A stretch of DNA of 9,015 nucleotides from Hylemonella sp. UBA2468 (lineage in GTDB: Bacteria > Pseudomonadota > Gammaproteobacteria > Burkholderiales > Burkholderiaceae_C), in NCBI GenBank assembly GCA_002342165.1, contig DDPM01000168.1, positions 1 to 9,015 on the forward strand, read 5' to 3'. Of the stretch, positions 7,789-9,015 are shown piece by piece. Positions within the stretch are counted from its first letter, which is position 1; every line of letters begins with the position of its first letter. The notes under the pieces are model-generated. The model saw only the letters and a program-made list of their open reading frames with translations, was not told the origin of the DNA and searched no databases. A program made the position numbers and the translations under genes.

Positions 7789-8267
7789 GTTTGAAGCGTG
7801 ATGCACTGATTCTTTCTGTTGCTTTTGTCATCAGTTTTACGACGGCCGGCATAGGAAGTGCACTTACGGACTTGGGACCTTGGTATCAGGCCTTGAAACA
7901 ACCCGACTGGAAGCCGCCAGACACGGCTTTTGGCGTGATCTGGAGCACCATCTTCACCCTTGGGGCCTTCAGTGGCTGGCTGGCATGGCGCCAGGCACCC
8001 TTGCTTCGCGAGCGGTTGGTTGTTTTGGTAGTTTTTTTGATCAATCTGTGCCTCAACGTCTTGTGGAGTTGGTTATTTTTTGTGCAGCATCGCCCCGATT
8101 GGGCTTTGGTAGAACTGTATTTTCTTTGGGCATCTATTGTGGCCATGATGGTGGTCTCTTGGCGCCACAGCCGTGTGGCCGCCGTGTTGTTGGTGCCCTA
8201 TTTGGCTTGGGTGACCACTGCGGGTTTTTTGAATCAGGCCAACATACAACTCAACGGTCCGTTTTAG
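7785..8267 (+). CDS. tspO: TspO/MBR family tryptophan-rich sensory protein
   Basis: TspO is a five-helix membrane protein that binds porphyrins; in Rhodobacter sphaeroides it is an outer-membrane negative regulator of photosynthesis genes acting with the PpsR/AppA pathway. The 160-residue product has five hydrophobic segments and the family marks WYQALKQPDWKPPDTAF (Trp33 to Phe49), LNVLWSWLFF (about 90-99), RPDWALVE, and PYLAWVTTAGFLNQANIQLN at the end. In the last block position 145 is Thr where the family usually has Phe or Tyr. The ATG overlaps the bchP stop (ATGA) and no separate Shine-Dalgarno is visible, so translation probably depends on ribosomes finishing bchP. In Rhodobacter tspO (crtK) sits with the crt genes; here it closes the bchG-bchP block. 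It ends 10 bp from the stop of the opposing bchO. Confidence 0.94.
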   Translation: MSLKRDALILSVAFVISFTTAGIGSALTDLGPWYQALKQPDWKPPDTAFGVIWSTIFTLGAFSGWLAWRQAPLLRERLVVLVVFLINLCLNVLWSWLFFVQHRPDWALVELYFLWASIVAMMVVSWRHSRVAAVLLVPYLAWVTTAGFLNQANIQLNGPF

Positions 8268-8277
8268 TTCTTTGGTT

Positions 8278-9015
8278 TTAGTTCGCTTGATTTAGACCCT
8301 GCCATTTCAGCATGACCTCGCAGGCCTGCAGCGGGTCTTCTTCATGGGCCAAATGCCCTAAGCCTTCAAAAAATCGTGTCTGGGCATGGGGCATCATTTT
8401 GACGGCCTTCTGTGCTTGTGCAGGGCTGACCGTTTGGTCTTGACGGCCTATGCACATCAGTATGGGCCCCACCAGTTCCGGCAGCCGCCCTTCAAGTGTC
8501 TGCACATTCCAGCTGGACATCATGCTCAGCACGCCGTTGATGTGGGTGGAAGACGCCAGCAAAGCAGCGTAGTAGCTCAAGTCTTGAGGGCTAAGGCGCG
8601 ATCCAGTGGAGGCGATTAAGCGCTCTGCTTGTTCGGGGCTAGCCAAAAACTTGGCTGCTAAAAACCCTGTGGCGGGGTTAAGGGCCATAAGCTTGGCCGC
8701 AGGTGGGAACAACCAATACGCCAGCCCGGGCAGGGCCAACCAAGCGGGGTTGAGCGCTACCAATGCAGTGTTGGCTATCGCGTGGCTGTGGTGTATCACC
8801 CAATGCGCGCCCAGCGCGGCACCGGCCGAATGCCCCACTACCACGCTGGGCTTGAGCTTTAGGGTAACCAGCAGTTGGTCCAGAAATCCCGACACATTGG
8901 GCAAGGACAAGTTCAAGCTGGCGTGTGGCGAGGTGAAGGCGTGACCCGGCAAATCAGGGCACACCAACGTGAAGCGGGACGCCAACAGAGGCAGCATGCG
9001 CCGCCACGTGTGGGT
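8278..9015 (-). CDS. bchO: Magnesium-chelatase-associated alpha/beta hydrolase (BchO), 5' end cut by window edge
   Basis: BchO is an alpha/beta-hydrolase-fold protein found with the BchI/BchD magnesium chelatase subunits in phototrophic bacteria; its exact reaction is not settled. The 245 codons in the window include the nucleophile elbow VVVGHSAGAALG (Ser at 8829-8827), a candidate acid in GRQDQTVSP and the catalytic His in FEGLGHLAHEEDP. FTLVCPDLPGHAFTSP and the HSAGA elbow are typical of BchO. The frame continues upstream of the first internal ATG (8997) as THTWRR, which fits the BchO segment following the LLHGTGA oxyanion loop, so the true start lies beyond the right edge (BchO is usually about 280-300 residues). 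It converges on tspO; bchI and bchD are probably upstream of it outside the window, which is inference. Confidence 0.88.
   Translation of the reverse strand, partial: THTWRRMLPLLASRFTLVCPDLPGHAFTSPHASLNLSLPNVSGFLDQLLVTLKLKPSVVVGHSAGAALGAHWVIHHSHAIANTALVALNPAWLALPGLAYWLFPPAAKLMALNPATGFLAAKFLASPEQAERLIASTGSRLSPQDLSYYAALLASSTHINGVLSMMSSWNVQTLEGRLPELVGPILMCIGRQDQTVSPAQAQKAVKMMPHAQTRFFEGLGHLAHEEDPLQACEVMLKWQGLNQAN

Noticed and set aside
8386..8944. Plus-strand open frames opposite bchO.
   Set aside because: The minus strand reads as BchO throughout with catalytic motifs; the plus-strand frames look like composition artefacts.

Overview
The window is a piece of a photosynthesis gene cluster from a purple anoxygenic phototroph. 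Every gene I can place belongs to bacteriochlorophyll synthesis or its regulation: BchN, BchF, a PpaA/AerR-type B12-domain protein, PpsR/CrtJ, BchG, an Orf428-type PucC-family membrane protein, BchP, TspO and BchO. Moderate-to-high GC, heavy use of TTG and CTG leucine codons, and this gene order suggest a betaproteobacterium of the Burkholderiales (Rhodoferax/Limnohabitans/Rubrivivax-like). That placement is inference from gene style; no rRNA or other marker gene is present.

Layout. On the minus strand at the left, bchF is followed by bchN in a translationally coupled pair. bchN runs off the left edge within a few codons of its expected end; bchB, bchH, bchL and bchM would normally follow outside. 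A 166-bp divergent intergenic region (1794-1959) holds a bchF promoter and a PpsR-type palindrome. On the plus strand come ppaA and ppsR, each with its own upstream region, then a tight block bchG-orf428-bchP-tspO in which stops and starts abut or overlap (TAAATG, ATGA, ATGA). At the right, bchO converges on tspO from the minus strand, with 10 bp between stop codons, and runs off the right edge.

How the genes work together. BchN is a subunit of dark-operative protochlorophyllide reductase. BchF hydrates the 3-vinyl group on the way to bacteriochlorophyllide a. BchG attaches the geranylgeranyl tail and BchP reduces it to phytyl. Orf428 is a PucC-family membrane protein of the light-harvesting assembly group. 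BchO is the Mg-chelatase-associated hydrolase-fold protein. PpsR is the redox-responsive repressor/activator of pigment genes, PpaA/AerR is its B12-binding modulator, and TspO is a tetrapyrrole-binding membrane protein linked to the same regulon in Rhodobacter. Three TGT-N12-AC(A/G) palindromes lie upstream of bchF/ppaA, ppsR and bchG. Two of them contain the TTGACA -35 hexamer of a predicted promoter, which gives a simple picture of PpsR competing with sigma-70 RNA polymerase.

I found no mobile element, CRISPR array, RNA gene, convincing rho-independent terminator or unknown gene system. The points worth a second look are regulatory and residue-level: a possible two-start PpaA/AerR, a Cys in place of the acidic residue of its B12 motif, a PpsR lacking a hinge cysteine, a likely ppsR self-operator, a possibly leaderless bchG, and tspO coupled to bchP.
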